A stretch of 64,000 nt of DNA from Methanosarcina sp. ERenArc_MAG2. GTDB lineage: Archaea > Halobacteriota > Methanosarcinia > Methanosarcinales > Methanosarcinaceae. Shown here piece by piece: positions 31,901-39,400 of the stretch (within the stretch, counting starts at the first letter, position 1; each line of letters starts with the position of its first letter). Location of the stretch: positions 372,001 to 436,000 of the forward strand of contig JAMXHR010000016.1 of NCBI GenBank assembly GCA_023955635.1, read 5' to 3'. The notes under the pieces are model-generated. The model had not been told where the DNA came from. It did not search any database and saw only the letters and a program-made list of their open reading frames with translations. The translations under genes were made by a program, and so were the position numbers.

Positions 31901-34900
31901 ATTTACATCGGAAATTATACTGTTACTCAGGCCGACATAGACAGTAATGGTGGAGGAGACGGGTTCATCAACAACACAGCAACAGTTGATTGTGATGAGT
32001 TGGGTCCCGAAACAGATAGTGCTGAAGTACCAATAGAAGGGGGACAAGTCAACCCGGCTTACATTATTGATAAAGTTGTTACTGATGTTGCTGGTAAAGG
32101 ACCAGGCGGAAATGTTACAAAAGCCGGAGATATAATCAGCTACCAGATTAACGTTAGCAATTACAGAAACTCTAATTTGACAAATATCAGCGTTACTGAC
32201 ACTCTGATCAACCTTACAGGTCCAGTAGAGTCTCTGAATGCTGATAGAGTTCTAGAAGTCGGAGAAATCTGGATTTACATCGGAAATTATACTGTTACTC
32301 AGGCCGACATAGACAGTAATGGTGGAGGAGACGGGTTCATCAACAACACAGCAACAGTTGATTGTGATGAGTTGGGTCCCGAAACAGATAGTGCTGAAGT
32401 ACCAATAGAAGGGGGACAAGTCAACCCGGCTTACATTATTGATAAAGTTGTTACTGATGTTGCTGGTAAAGGACCAGGCGGAAATGTTACAAAAGCCGGA
32501 GATATAATCAGCTACCAGATTAACGTTAGCAATTACAGAAACTCTAATTTGACAAATATCAGCGTTACTGACACTCTGATCAACCTTACAGGTCCAGTGG
32601 AGTCTCTGAATGCTGATAGAGTTCTAGAAGTCGGAGAAATCTGGACTTACGCCGGAACTTACACTGTTACTCTGGAAGATATAATCAGTAATGGTGGAGG
32701 AGATGGGTTCATCAACAACACAGCAACAGTTGACTGTGATGAGCTGGGTCCCGAAACAGATAGTGCTGAAGTACCAATAGAAGAGGGACAAGTCAACCCG
32801 GCTTACATTATTGACAAAGTTGTTACTGATGTTGCTGGCAAAGGACCGACAGGAACAGTAACAGAAGTAGGAGATGTAATTAGCTACCAGATTACAGTGA
32901 ACAATGTTGGAAACGTTGAGTTAGGAGGAGTTTCAGTAACCGACACTCTGATTGAAAATCTCAATGGGCCAGCAGAGTCTCTGATTGTTGATGGAGTTCT
33001 CGAAAGAGGAGAAACATGGATCTATAGCGGAACTTACACTGTTACTCTGGAAGATATAATCAGTAATGGTGGAGGAGACGGATTCATTGAAAATACAGCA
33101 ACTGTTGACTGTGATGAGCTAGGTCCGAAGTCAGATAGTGCTGAAGTACCGATAAATAAAGTACCAATATACAAACCAGCTTACGTCATTGATAAAGTTG
33201 TTATTGATGTTGCTGGAAAAGGACCGGCAGGAGCAGTAACAGAAGTAGGAGATGTAATTAGCTACCAGATTATAGTGAACAATGTTGGAAACGTTGAGTT
33301 GGGAGGAGTTTCAGTAACCGATACTCTCATTGATAATCTCAATGGGCCAGCAGAGTCTCTGATTGTTGATGGAGTTCTCGAAAGAGGAGAAACATGGATC
33401 TATAGCGGAACTTACACTGTTACTCTGGAAGATATAATCAGTAATGGAGGAAGAGACGGATTCATTGAAAATACAGCAACTGTTGACTGTGATGAGCTAG
33501 GTCCGAAGTCAGATAGTGCTGAAGTGCCGATAGGAGAGGTGCCGATAGAGGTGCCTATAAAGGTGCCGGATTGCATAATTGAAAAAATGGTTACTGACGT
33601 TGCAGGAAATGGGCCAGCAGGAACAGTAACAGAAGCTTGTGATGTAGTCACCTATCAGATTACAGTTACCAATACGGGAAACATTCACCTGACAAACGTA
33701 ATAGTAACCGATACTCTCATTGATAATCTCAATGGGCCAGCAGAGTCTCTGATTTCTGATGGAGTTCTCGAAATAGGGGAAACCTGGGTCTATGTTGGAA
33801 CTTACACTGTTACTCAGGCAGACATAGACAGTAGTTGTGAAGGAGACGGGTTCGTTGAAAATACGGCAACTGTTGATTCGGATCAGCTGGGGCCGAGATC
33901 TGACAGTGTTAAAGTACCGATAGAAGAAGAGGTGCCGATAAAAGAGATACAGGATTATTGTATATACAAGTCAATAATCGGAGTCGATAAGGCTGGAGAT
34001 TGTATACTCAATGAACCTGGAGATATAATTGAATATCAGATAGTGGTGAAGAATTCAGGCAATTGTGACCTTTCTGGAATTGCAGTAAGCGACCCGATGA
34101 TTACACTGCCAGGCCCTGCTGGAGATGATATTGACCCAGGAGTGTTGAATCCAGGAGAGGCATGGAAATTCTTCGGAAATTATGTGGTAACCGAAGAGGA
34201 CATAAACAGTAACGTTGGCGGAGATGGATATATCGACAACACGGCAACTGTGAGTTGCAATGAACTCCCCGCTGAGACATGCAGTATAAAGCAGCTGATA
34301 GCTCCGAAGATGGATTTGTGCATATACAAATCAATAATCGGAGTCGATAATGCCGGAGACTGTATAATCAACAAACCCGGAGATATAATAGAATACCAGA
34401 TTGCAGTAAAGAATGAAGGTAAGGTGGACCTGACAGGAATTTCAGTAAGCGACCCGATGATTACACTTACAGGCCCGGCTGGAGATGATATTGATCCGGG
34501 AGTGTTGAATCAGGGAGAGACCTGGAAATTCTTCGGAAATTACACGGTAACCCAGGAAGACATAACAAGTAATGGTTGTGGGGATGGGTTCATAGAAAAT
34601 ACTGCAACAGTAAACTGTAACGAACTTTCTTCCGAAAGCAACAGTGTAAAACAGCCGATCCTCCTAACCTTAAGCGATGGAAACGGTACAGCTTTGGATC
34701 CTACCACAGACCAGAGTGAAAATGAAAACTCCGGGGACAATGGGGGCAGCAGCGGAAACAGTCACCGTGGAAGCAGCGGTGGTGCCTGCAACTCTCCTGA
34801 GCCTGTAAAGAACGTCGAAGTGAAGGAGCTTTCACAGGCTTTCATTACAAACGGAAAAGCTGTGAAGTTTGACTTCACAAAAAACGCAACCTGTGTATTA

Positions 34901-35443
34901 TATCTGAGTTTCGATGCAAAAAAGACAGTAGGTAAGACTACAGCAACTGTCGAGATATTGAAAGGAAAATCAACGCTGGTTTCAGAACTGCCTTCTGACA
35001 AAGTATATAAATCCTTTAATATATGGGTTGGAAACAGCGGGTTTGCCACTTCAAAGAATATCGAAAACTCTGTAATCTGTTTCAAGGTTGAAAAATCCTG
35101 GATACAGGACAAAAATATCGATCCATCTTCTATAACCCTTAACAGATACAATGAAAATAAATGGAATCAGCTCCCAACCAGTTTGTTAAGGGAAGATAAA
35201 GGATACCTTTATTTCACAGCCAAAACTCCGGGATTCTCTCCCTTTGTAATAACAGGTAAGAAAATAGCAAACGAAGATGTCACTGAAATTGCCACTAAAA
35301 ACGTTGAGCAAATTACTGGAAATACAGAAGCAGACGTTGAAAAAGAGACGGAACCAGAAGAAAGTGCAAGTGCTCCTGGATTTGAGATCGTTTATGGTGT
35401 AAGCGGGCTGCTTGCAATATACCTGCATAAGAAGAGGCAATAA
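22964..35443 (+). CDS. Giant repeat-bearing surface protein with PGF-pre-PGF domain and PGF-CTERM-like tail
   Basis: About 4,159 residues from ATG 22964 (AGAGGT upstream); the frame opens at TTG 22865, and ATG 23102, directly before the hydrophobic SVMLILILSMTVLVSVV segment, is another possible start. A signal peptide ending near AQA is followed by a 220-residue N-terminal domain, one canonical DUF11 domain, seven DUF7507/DUF11-like repeats of about 117-120 residues (..IDK..TDVAGKGP..GDVISYQI..), nine copies of a 109-residue repeat, three full and one stub repeat, five near-identical 124-residue repeats, three more, and two Cys-bearing repeats (CIYKSIIGVD). Then a Ser/Gly linker, a PGF-pre-PGF domain ending TPGFSPFVITGKK, and the tail APGFEIVYGVSGLLAIYL before KKRQ. 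It should be exported, many times N-glycosylated (very rich in NxS/T) and processed by an archaeosortase. Likely an adhesin or stalk-like surface filament; that role is inferred. Confidence 0.9.
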   Translation: MNTNKANLAFIITVLTSLVPYKSNATALRNKSKNTHLHFGIPRLKPMISVMLILILSMTVLVSVVPFEAQAGRNAYNLKWYAADPKLNNAPYLPTYARLTPASLPSPGLAGRYADPLANAVAYGPTSSDLDTVTSLAPHDIALGQIVPFEIVIEVGGSTSPENGMIEFATSFDTNTTSGDDFGYDPTYMVYAAFVDTADARTIDQGNNAKVDSYTSNLIGSGNSQQIGGTFSISGLDDGDRAVVEIWVVLKSRLPASPSGNVRTKLESSNTASGDAINVGTQIVPLLRVEEFASNIADISVMKTDIPDPVITGQNLTYDLVVTNNNPDTVANGVVVTDKLDNNTSFVSAIGAPYTVSGNNVTFDVGALNPLQSMKITIVALISNTAPTSTDPSTNSENGTAGLRPTVFDLCNDVSLTAITGDSNITNNTYYQPTNVLPVLPNPVYIIDKKIIDVAGRGPEGNITAAGDVITYEVDVNNTGNVNLTNVNVNDSLINLIGPFESLNSNGVMEVRETWVYTGNYTVTQAEINSNGGGNKLITNTATVDCDELDPKSDYVEVPLTGIPVYIIDKTVIDVAGRGSSANVSKAGDVITYNIQVRNVGNTDLTNVSVTDTRIHLTGPSGDNSSPGILNIGETWNYTGNYTVTQEEINSNAGGTKVISNTATVDCDELGPKSDYVEVPLKGIPAYVIRKTFTDVAGKGPAGNVTKAGDVITYNIQVRNVGNTDLTNVSVTDTLINLTGPTESLIADEILKVLETWTYTGNYTVTQEDIDSNGGGDQLIENTATVDCNELDPKSSTIEAPIGIPAYVIDKVVLDVAGRGPLGHVSKAGDLITYQIQVSNVGNVELTNISVADPLINLTGPTESVNADKILQTSEIWTYSGNYTVTKEDISSNGGGDGLIDNTVTADCDELGPKSHTAEVPIEIPAYIIDKIITDVSGKGPLENVTKAGDVISYQIIVSNVGNIALTNTSVTDPLIPLKDPVESLNHDGVLEVLETWTYIGNYTVTPLDMSSNGGGDGLIDNTATVDCDELDPKSRTAATPMIMPAYTIDKTITDVAGKGPSANVTKAGDLISYQIKINNVGNIDISNVVVTDSLINLTGKTGDNAPLEILNVGENWIYTGTYAATQADLNSKGGGDGFINNTATVDSDELDPKSDSEAAPIIQSLDYTIDKIITDVAGHGASANITSAGNIISYQISINNTGNIDLTNVTVTDPLLGNLTGPAGDNSPSGILNAGENWTFTGTYTVSQEDLNSNGDEDGFINNTATVDSDELGPKNDSEAVPITQNPALLIDKSASPTNYSAAGDLITYTYNVTNSGNVNITGPITVTDDKIGTVQITGGNLLPSQSVLGNATYTITQADLDAGSVTNAAYATGTFGNNTTTSNTDNETVTAVYNPALLIDKSASPTNYSAAGDLITYTYNVTNSGNVNITGPITVTDDKIGTVQITGGNLLPSQSVLGNATYTITQADLDAGSVTNAAYATGTFGNNTTTSNTDNETVTAVYNPALLIDKSASPTNYSAAGDLITYTYNVTNSGNVNITGPITVTDDKVGTVQITGGNLLPSQSVLGNATYTITQADLDAGSVTNAAYATGTFGNNTTTSNTDNETVTAVYNPALLIDKSASPTNYSAAGDLITYTYNVTNSGNVNITGPITVTDDKIGTVQITGGNLLPSQSVLGNATYTITQADLDAGSVTNAAYATGTFGNNTTTSNTDNETVTAVYNPALLIDKSASPTNYSAAGDLITYTYNVTNSGNVNITGPITVTDDKIGTVQITGGNLLPSQSVLGNATYTITQADLDAGSVTNAAYATGTFGNNTTTSNTDNETVTAVYNPALLIDKSASPTNYSAAGDLITYTYNVTNSGNVNITGPITVTDDKIGTVQITGGNLLPSQSVLGNATYTITQADLDAGSVTNAAYATGTFGNNTTTSNTDNETVTAVYNPALLIDKSASPTNYSAAGDLITYTYNVTNSGNVNITGPITVTDDKIGTVQITGGNLLPSQSVLGNATYTITQADLDAGSVTNAAYATGTFGNNTTTSNTDNETVTAVYNPALLIDKSASPTNYSAAGDLITYTYNVTNSGNVNITGPITVTDDKIGTVQITGGNLLPSQSVLGNATYTITQADLDAGSVTNAAYATGTFGNNTTTSNTDNETVTAVYNPALLIDKSASPTNYSAAGDLITYTYNVTNSGNVNITGPITVTDDKIGTVQITGGNLLPSQSVLGNATYTITQADLDAGSVTNAAYATGTFGNNTTTSNTDNETVTAVYNPALLIDKTVTDVSGKGPDRNVTKAGDVISYQINVSNDGNSNLTNTSVTDTLINLTGPVESLNADRVLEVGEIWTYIGNYTVTQADINSNGGGDGFINNTATVDCDQLEPKSDTVEVPMERTPDYVIDKIVTDVAGKGPLEKVTTAGDVVSYQINVTNAGNVDLINVSVTDDLIGNLTGPVESLNTDEILEVGEFWIYTGTYTTTQDDINSNGDGDGFINNTVTVSLYAIAPAYTIEKTITDVAGQIQAEKLGPKTASAEVPIKRELTYTIDKTVIDVAGKGPSGNVTKAGDVISYQINVNNKGNVFLTNVTVTDPLLGNLTGPTGDNFPVEILNIGETWTYAGTYTVTLEDIISNGGGDGFINNTATVDCDELGPETDSAEVPIEGGQVNPAYIIDKVVTDVAGKGPGGNVTKAGDIISYQINVSNYRNSNLTNISVTDTLINLTGPVESLNADRVLEVGEIWIYIGNYTVTQADIDSNGGGDGFINNTATVDCDELGPETDSAEVPIEGGQVNPAYIIDKVVTDVAGKGPGGNVTKAGDIISYQINVSNYRNSNLTNISVTDTLINLTGPVESLNADRVLEVGEIWIYIGNYTVTQADIDSNGGGDGFINNTATVDCDELGPETDSAEVPIEGGQVNPAYIIDKVVTDVAGKGPGGNVTKAGDIISYQINVSNYRNSNLTNISVTDTLINLTGPVESLNADRVLEVGEIWIYIGNYTVTQADIDSNGGGDGFINNTATVDCDELGPETDSAEVPIEGGQVNPAYIIDKVVTDVAGKGPGGNVTKAGDIISYQINVSNYRNSNLTNISVTDTLINLTGPVESLNADRVLEVGEIWIYIGNYTVTQADIDSNGGGDGFINNTATVDCDELGPETDSAEVPIEGGQVNPAYIIDKVVTDVAGKGPGGNVTKAGDIISYQINVSNYRNSNLTNISVTDTLINLTGPVESLNADRVLEVGEIWTYAGTYTVTLEDIISNGGGDGFINNTATVDCDELGPETDSAEVPIEEGQVNPAYIIDKVVTDVAGKGPTGTVTEVGDVISYQITVNNVGNVELGGVSVTDTLIENLNGPAESLIVDGVLERGETWIYSGTYTVTLEDIISNGGGDGFIENTATVDCDELGPKSDSAEVPINKVPIYKPAYVIDKVVIDVAGKGPAGAVTEVGDVISYQIIVNNVGNVELGGVSVTDTLIDNLNGPAESLIVDGVLERGETWIYSGTYTVTLEDIISNGGRDGFIENTATVDCDELGPKSDSAEVPIGEVPIEVPIKVPDCIIEKMVTDVAGNGPAGTVTEACDVVTYQITVTNTGNIHLTNVIVTDTLIDNLNGPAESLISDGVLEIGETWVYVGTYTVTQADIDSSCEGDGFVENTATVDSDQLGPRSDSVKVPIEEEVPIKEIQDYCIYKSIIGVDKAGDCILNEPGDIIEYQIVVKNSGNCDLSGIAVSDPMITLPGPAGDDIDPGVLNPGEAWKFFGNYVVTEEDINSNVGGDGYIDNTATVSCNELPAETCSIKQLIAPKMDLCIYKSIIGVDNAGDCIINKPGDIIEYQIAVKNEGKVDLTGISVSDPMITLTGPAGDDIDPGVLNQGETWKFFGNYTVTQEDITSNGCGDGFIENTATVNCNELSSESNSVKQPILLTLSDGNGTALDPTTDQSENENSGDNGGSSGNSHRGSSGGACNSPEPVKNVEVKELSQAFITNGKAVKFDFTKNATCVLYLSFDAKKTVGKTTATVEILKGKSTLVSELPSDKVYKSFNIWVGNSGFATSKNIENSVICFKVEKSWIQDKNIDPSSITLNRYNENKWNQLPTSLLREDKGYLYFTAKTPGFSPFVITGKKIANEDVTEIATKNVEQITGNTEADVEKETEPEESASAPGFEIVYGVSGLLAIYLHKKRQ
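26822..29764 (+). repeat. Nine tandem copies of a 327-bp coding repeat
   Basis: The word AATCCTGCTCTGCTAATCGAC recurs at 26822, 27149 and every 327 bases to 29765, exactly 9 periods (2,943 bp). Each unit encodes 109 residues (NPALLIDKSASPTNYS .. NETVTAVY). Units differ only at a few mostly silent sites (ACTTACAAC/ACCTACAAT, CCAATA/CCTATA, CTCGGA/CTTGGA); one copy has V for I in DDKVGTVQ. Such uniformity points to recent expansion or gene conversion. Copy number may vary between strains or be mis-assembled. Confidence 0.95.
30935..32794 (+). repeat. Five tandem copies of a 372-bp coding repeat
   Basis: The AACCCGGCTTACATTATTGA word starts at 30935, 31307, 31679, 32051 and 32423, with a sixth, diverging unit at 32795. 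Each period is 372 bp, 124 residues (NPAYIIDKVVTDVAGKGPGG .. EVPIEGGQV). Copies differ at only a few bases; the last is a hybrid whose second half (TYAGTYTVTLEDIISNGGG) matches the repeat before the array, as expected after unequal crossover. Confidence 0.93.
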
Positions 35444-35720
35444 AAGAGAGATTAAAGTAAAAAAAGGTAGCTGAACTCGATGCAGAAGACAATTAGATAG
35501 AGGACTCAAGCCTTTATCTAATTTGTACATTTTTATCCTGAAATCAAAATTTCACGGGCGAATTCCACTGTATGTAGCGGAATATGTTCGCACCCCCGCT
35601 TTCATTATGCCCAGAATTTTCTTATGGTTCTAAGGAAGCAAGGACTGGACGGGACCAAGAGCTTTCCACTGCGATGCTATTATATTTCTTCCAGGAAAAT
35701 AGTGTAATTGAGGATTTTAC

Positions 35721-36209
35721 GTGGTAACTGTTAATTTTGAGAAAATAATGATTGCAACCGACGGGTCGGACTGCTCCAGGCTGGCTGTTGATAAAGGGAT
35801 AGAGCTTGCTAGATTGAGTGGAGGGACGGTTTATGCAGTCTATGTGGTGTCAACGGCCTACTTATCTACGGATGGGAATTACTTTTCTCCTATGGGTATG
35901 AATCCTTACTGGGAGTCAATACACGAGGCGTTGAAAACACAAGGGCAGCAGGCTGTAAATTCTGTAAAAGGTTTAGGAGAGATGAAAGGAATTAATGTAG
36001 AATCTGTCCTGCTTGAAGGCGATCCCTCAGACGAGCTGATCCGGTATGCTGAAGAGGAAAAAATGGATATTGTTATTATGGGCACTCTTGGAAAAACAGG
36101 ACTAGACAGGTTGCTTCTGGGCAGCGTTGCAGGAAATCTGGTTCGTCACTCAAAGGTTCCTGTTATGGTTGTAAGGGAAAAGTGTGAGTCACAAGTTAAG
36201 CTCAAGTAA
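35721..36209 (+). CDS. Universal stress protein, UspA family
   Basis: 162 residues from GTG 35721 with GAGG 7 bases upstream. The alpha/beta fold begins NFEKIMIATDGSDCSRLAVD and ends with the ATP-binding motif GTLGKTGLDRLLLGS, matching G-x2-G-x9-G-S. ATP-binding Usp proteins act in stress adaptation; the partner is unknown. It follows the giant surface gene by 277 bases without other genes and is likely its own unit. Confidence 0.92.
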   Translation: MVTVNFEKIMIATDGSDCSRLAVDKGIELARLSGGTVYAVYVVSTAYLSTDGNYFSPMGMNPYWESIHEALKTQGQQAVNSVKGLGEMKGINVESVLLEGDPSDELIRYAEEEKMDIVIMGTLGKTGLDRLLLGSVAGNLVRHSKVPVMVVREKCESQVKLK

Positions 36210-36424
36210 ACTACGACTTGCAGCCTCTGGATTTTGCCTTTTCTTCAGGTCAGCGCCTTCATTCTATCAGGTTTCACTTTCATTTATCTTGCTCATGCTT
36301 TCGAATGGCTCAATAATAAATTTCACTTCTCACGGAAGATATTAAAAATGTCAGTTTTTTGGCAGAAAGTGAGGGACTGTTAAGCTTATATATTTTTTAT
36401 AATAGAAAGCCCAATTAAGATTTA

Positions 36425-37456
36425 ATGGAAAGAATAGCAAAAATGGCGCTGGCCCTACTAATCATTATCATCCTGACTGCGGTTATTGTTTATGCCTCAC
36501 TTCCATATCTAAATTATTTTTTTGGGGCTTTTATCCTTTATATCATATTCAGACCTCTTTATCACTTTTTTGTAAAGAGATGCAGAATTAGAAATCAATT
36601 TGCAGCAGCCTTGGTGATAATTATTTCAATATTTGTTGTACTGATTCCATTGTTTTTTCTTCTGAGTATAATTATTGGTGAAATCCAGCAGCTTTTACTT
36701 AACCAGACATCTATTGTCGCATCTATTCAGGCCGGCGGCCAATTTCTTTCTCATTATCTTTCAAGAATGGATATTCCTCTCGATACTCTCCAGACGAAGA
36801 TACAGGAAAGAGTTATGGATGTTGCTTCTGGAGCCGTCAATTACTCAAGCAATTTCATTTTGGGTTCGATCCAGAGCCTCAGCCAGCAGTCCATAGGCCT
36901 CCTGCTAATGTATTTTTTGCTTTACTATCTTTTAGTAGGAGAGGATTCGGCTTTCGCACGCAAAGTTTATGTGGCAGTCCCGTTCAATGAAGAAAATACA
37001 GCCACTCTCATGGATGAATTCAGCAGAATTGTCCGGACAACTATTACCTCCAGCGGAGCTGTAGCCCTTGTCCAGGGTGCAATTCTGACCATCACCTTCC
37101 TTACATTTAAAATCCAGGGAGCTATTCTCTGGGGTTTTATCGCAACAATTGTTTCTTTTGTACCCGTTTTCGGGTCAACTTTAGTCTGGGTTCCTGCAAC
37201 CATTATTCAGCTTCTTCAGGGAGACTATGCTGCAGGTTTTGCTATCCTTATCGCAGGGCTTTTTGCAAGTGTCATGGACAATTTTCTCAGGCCTATTATT
37301 CAGAAAAAAGTTGGGGAAATTCATCCTTTTCTCTCTCTGCTCGGGATTGTTATAGGGGTATATCTTTTTGGATTGATAGGAATTGTTATAGGTCCCCTTC
37401 TCCTCTCCTACTTCCTTCTGACTGTAGAAATGTTTTCAAGAGAGTACCTTTCTTAG
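36425..37456 (+). CDS. AI-2E family membrane transporter
   Basis: 343 residues, start ATG 36425. About eight membrane segments: two near the N-terminus (LALLIIIILTAVIVYASL, FGAFILYIIF), one at ALVIIISIFVVLIPLFFLL, a soluble middle with LSQQSIG, then a C-terminal bundle including VALVQGAILTITFLTFK and GFIATIVSFVPVFGSTLVW, typical of the AI-2E/PerM fold. Members export or exchange small molecules or ions; the substrate of archaeal members is not known from sequence. No partner gene is adjacent. Confidence 0.88.
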   Translation: MERIAKMALALLIIIILTAVIVYASLPYLNYFFGAFILYIIFRPLYHFFVKRCRIRNQFAAALVIIISIFVVLIPLFFLLSIIIGEIQQLLLNQTSIVASIQAGGQFLSHYLSRMDIPLDTLQTKIQERVMDVASGAVNYSSNFILGSIQSLSQQSIGLLLMYFLLYYLLVGEDSAFARKVYVAVPFNEENTATLMDEFSRIVRTTITSSGAVALVQGAILTITFLTFKIQGAILWGFIATIVSFVPVFGSTLVWVPATIIQLLQGDYAAGFAILIAGLFASVMDNFLRPIIQKKVGEIHPFLSLLGIVIGVYLFGLIGIVIGPLLLSYFLLTVEMFSREYLS

Positions 37457-37922
37457 AGGGAGTGAAATCTGGTTGTGGAGGATTACTGAAATCTCTAAGC
37501 ACAAGGATTTATCTATATTCTTCCCAATTAAGTTAAAGAATAATTAAAGAAAAGGACAATGACTACAGGCACTTATTTGTGAATTTCTAACTACCTTTAT
37601 TGGTTCATACTTCGAGTTTGCTCTCGAATAACTTTATCTGACTTTCCGCAGATGTCCGTTCAATTTTCACAATTTTTTCTGCTATTGTTTTTTCTGAAAA
37701 TTGCCCTGCTTATTCAAACATGTTTTTTGAAATGTCTTACACTTTTCAATCTGGTACCTTCATTAAAAGCTTCTAACCTCTATTTCAGGAAGTTTCAGTT
37801 GAGATAATAATTGCAACTTTTTGAGCAAATATTCAAAAACGATAGCAAGAAAAATGTTACTTTCTTGAGAACATCTGTGAAAGGTCGGTTTTATATATAA
37901 TTAATATTCAATTAATATATCT
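37457..37922 (+). promoter_or_regulatory. Intergenic region with promoter of the cupin gene
   Basis: 466 AT-rich bases. TTTTATATATAAT near 37890-37902 is a good archaeal TATA box ending about 20 bases before ATG 37923, so the cupin transcript is probably leaderless or nearly so. No other gene seen. Confidence 0.5.
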
Positions 37923-38321
37923 ATGAAAGGATTTTCTATTAATATCGAAGAGGCCACTTTGGAAAATGGCTATTTTCGCAAGGTGCTCTATACTTCAAAG
38001 CACAGCCAATTGGTACTTATGAGCCTCAAACCCGGGGAAGAAATCGGGATGGAAGTGCATGAGGAAAACGACCAGTTTTTCCGTTTTGAGAAGGGGCAAG
38101 GAAAGTGCATAATTGACGGCAACGAATATGAAGTAGGTGACGGGTTTGCGGTGGTGGTGCCTGCTGGCGCGCAGCACAATGTCATCAACATTTCGGAAAC
38201 GGATGATCTGAAACTCTATACAATCTATTCGCCGGCGCATCATAAAGATGGAATCATGCGCGCCACGAAGGAAGAAGCCGAAGCCAATGAAGCGGAATTC
38301 GACGGAGTGACTACGGAATAA
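37923..38321 (+). CDS. Cupin-domain protein
   Basis: 132 residues, one cupin barrel. Motif 1 is GEEIGMEVHEENDQFFRFEKG (His and two acidic/Gln ligands), motif 2 is GDGFAVVVPAGAQHNVIN with the last His. Such small cupins bind a metal and may be isomerases or sugar-binding proteins; function not clear. It is followed by a bacterial-style hairpin and T run and is flanked by mobile elements, and it resembles widespread bacterial proteins, so acquisition from bacteria is possible (inference). Confidence 0.87.
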   Translation: MKGFSINIEEATLENGYFRKVLYTSKHSQLVLMSLKPGEEIGMEVHEENDQFFRFEKGQGKCIIDGNEYEVGDGFAVVVPAGAQHNVINISETDDLKLYTIYSPAHHKDGIMRATKEEAEANEAEFDGVTTE

Positions 38322-38411
38322 TCATATGAAGCGGGAATAACGATTTATTCCCAACTGAATAATTACTACTATTTATAATCTCTAATCGATTAAGCATTGA
38401 AATTACAAAAT

Positions 38412-38441
38412 AAAAACGCTTTATGAAAACGAAGCGTTTTT
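38412..38441 (+). terminator. Strong hairpin terminator after the cupin gene
   Basis: AAAAACGCTT at 38412-38421 pairs perfectly with AAGCGTTTTT at 38432-38441 around a 10-base loop, followed by ATTTTTATC. It has the form of a bacterial rho-independent terminator, about 90 bases after the cupin stop. Confidence 0.7.
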
Positions 38442-39125
38442 ATTTTTATCTTTAGAAGTGAAAGATTGGAATTCGTTCGTAAGCATTATGGGTATTTTTG
38501 AGTTTGTATCCCCAGTATTTCAACCCTTATTTTAATGGATCTTACTTTCAGAGACTTTTTATTATTTTCTGGTCTTCAATTTTTTCTCAAATTATGCGAA
38601 ACAATAAAATTTAATTTCATTGAGATTAATTCCATGCGTCTTCGGTTAAGTGAGGAATCGTGATAAATTGCCTTTATTTCCACAACAGTTGTTATAAATT
38701 TTAACACATTATAGGCTGGAACAGAGTATCGATTTCATATAAAAAGGCCAAAGTTTAATCATGATTAAGATGCAAAATCAATAGCTTTCAGGCAAGAAAA
38801 TTCCTTAACCGATGACCAATGAGATTAATTCTTTTTAATGGGAAGAGGAAATAAATCAATCGATAATTCAATTGTAAAAACACTATTTGAAGGCAATGTC
38901 TTAATTCCTTTGCCTAAATTGCTGGTTGAAAATCGCTTTCATTCTCTGTTCTCTTTAATATCTCCTACTCATTGTGATTTTTGTGGCGCTAAATTAGAAT
39001 CTTTTTAATTTTTTCTGGTTCTTCTCCAATTTCAAAATAACAATAGAATTTCATCCAAATTCATTAAACTCTCTTCCTCATTTTGAAAAGTTTATCCACT
39101 AACATCTAAATTTTTTAGATAAATA
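38442..39125. other. Intergenic region with a short possible transposon fragment
   Basis: Nearly 700 bases without a clear gene. A frame at 38838-39008 on the plus strand encodes 56 residues (MGRGNKSIDNSIVKTLFEGN .. CDFCGAKLESF) with a CxxC pair; it may be the N-terminal piece of a transposase, but I cannot place it in a family. The rest is AT-rich with no RNA recognised. Confidence 0.35.
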
Positions 39126-39320
39126 CCCTACTTTGACAGAAGCATACATTTTTTAATGTATAAATGGGTCTCATGCTTCTGTTTTCCTCATACAATTTAA
39201 CTTTATATAGAGCGTTATCGATTTATGACATTTAATATTTTATCAATATGTAATGTGTCGATACAATGTGTTTTTTGTATAAAATCACTATATTAATTAT
39301 CATACTCTGTCAAAGTAGGG
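39126..39320. mobile_element. MITE with CCCTACTTTGACAG ends, copy 2
   Basis: 195 bp with inverted ends CCCTACTTTGACAG (39126-39139) and complement (39307-39320), flanked by TAAATA on both sides (39120-39125 and 39321-39326), a 6-bp target duplication. The inside is AT-rich and matches, reversed, the outer parts of 21847-22249. No coding frame. Confidence 0.78.
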
Positions 39321-39400
39321 TAAATATGTGATTTTACCATAATTATTCGATAGCTACCGCTAGAAAGTTGCATATTTTTTTGAAAGTTTCTATTTATCCA

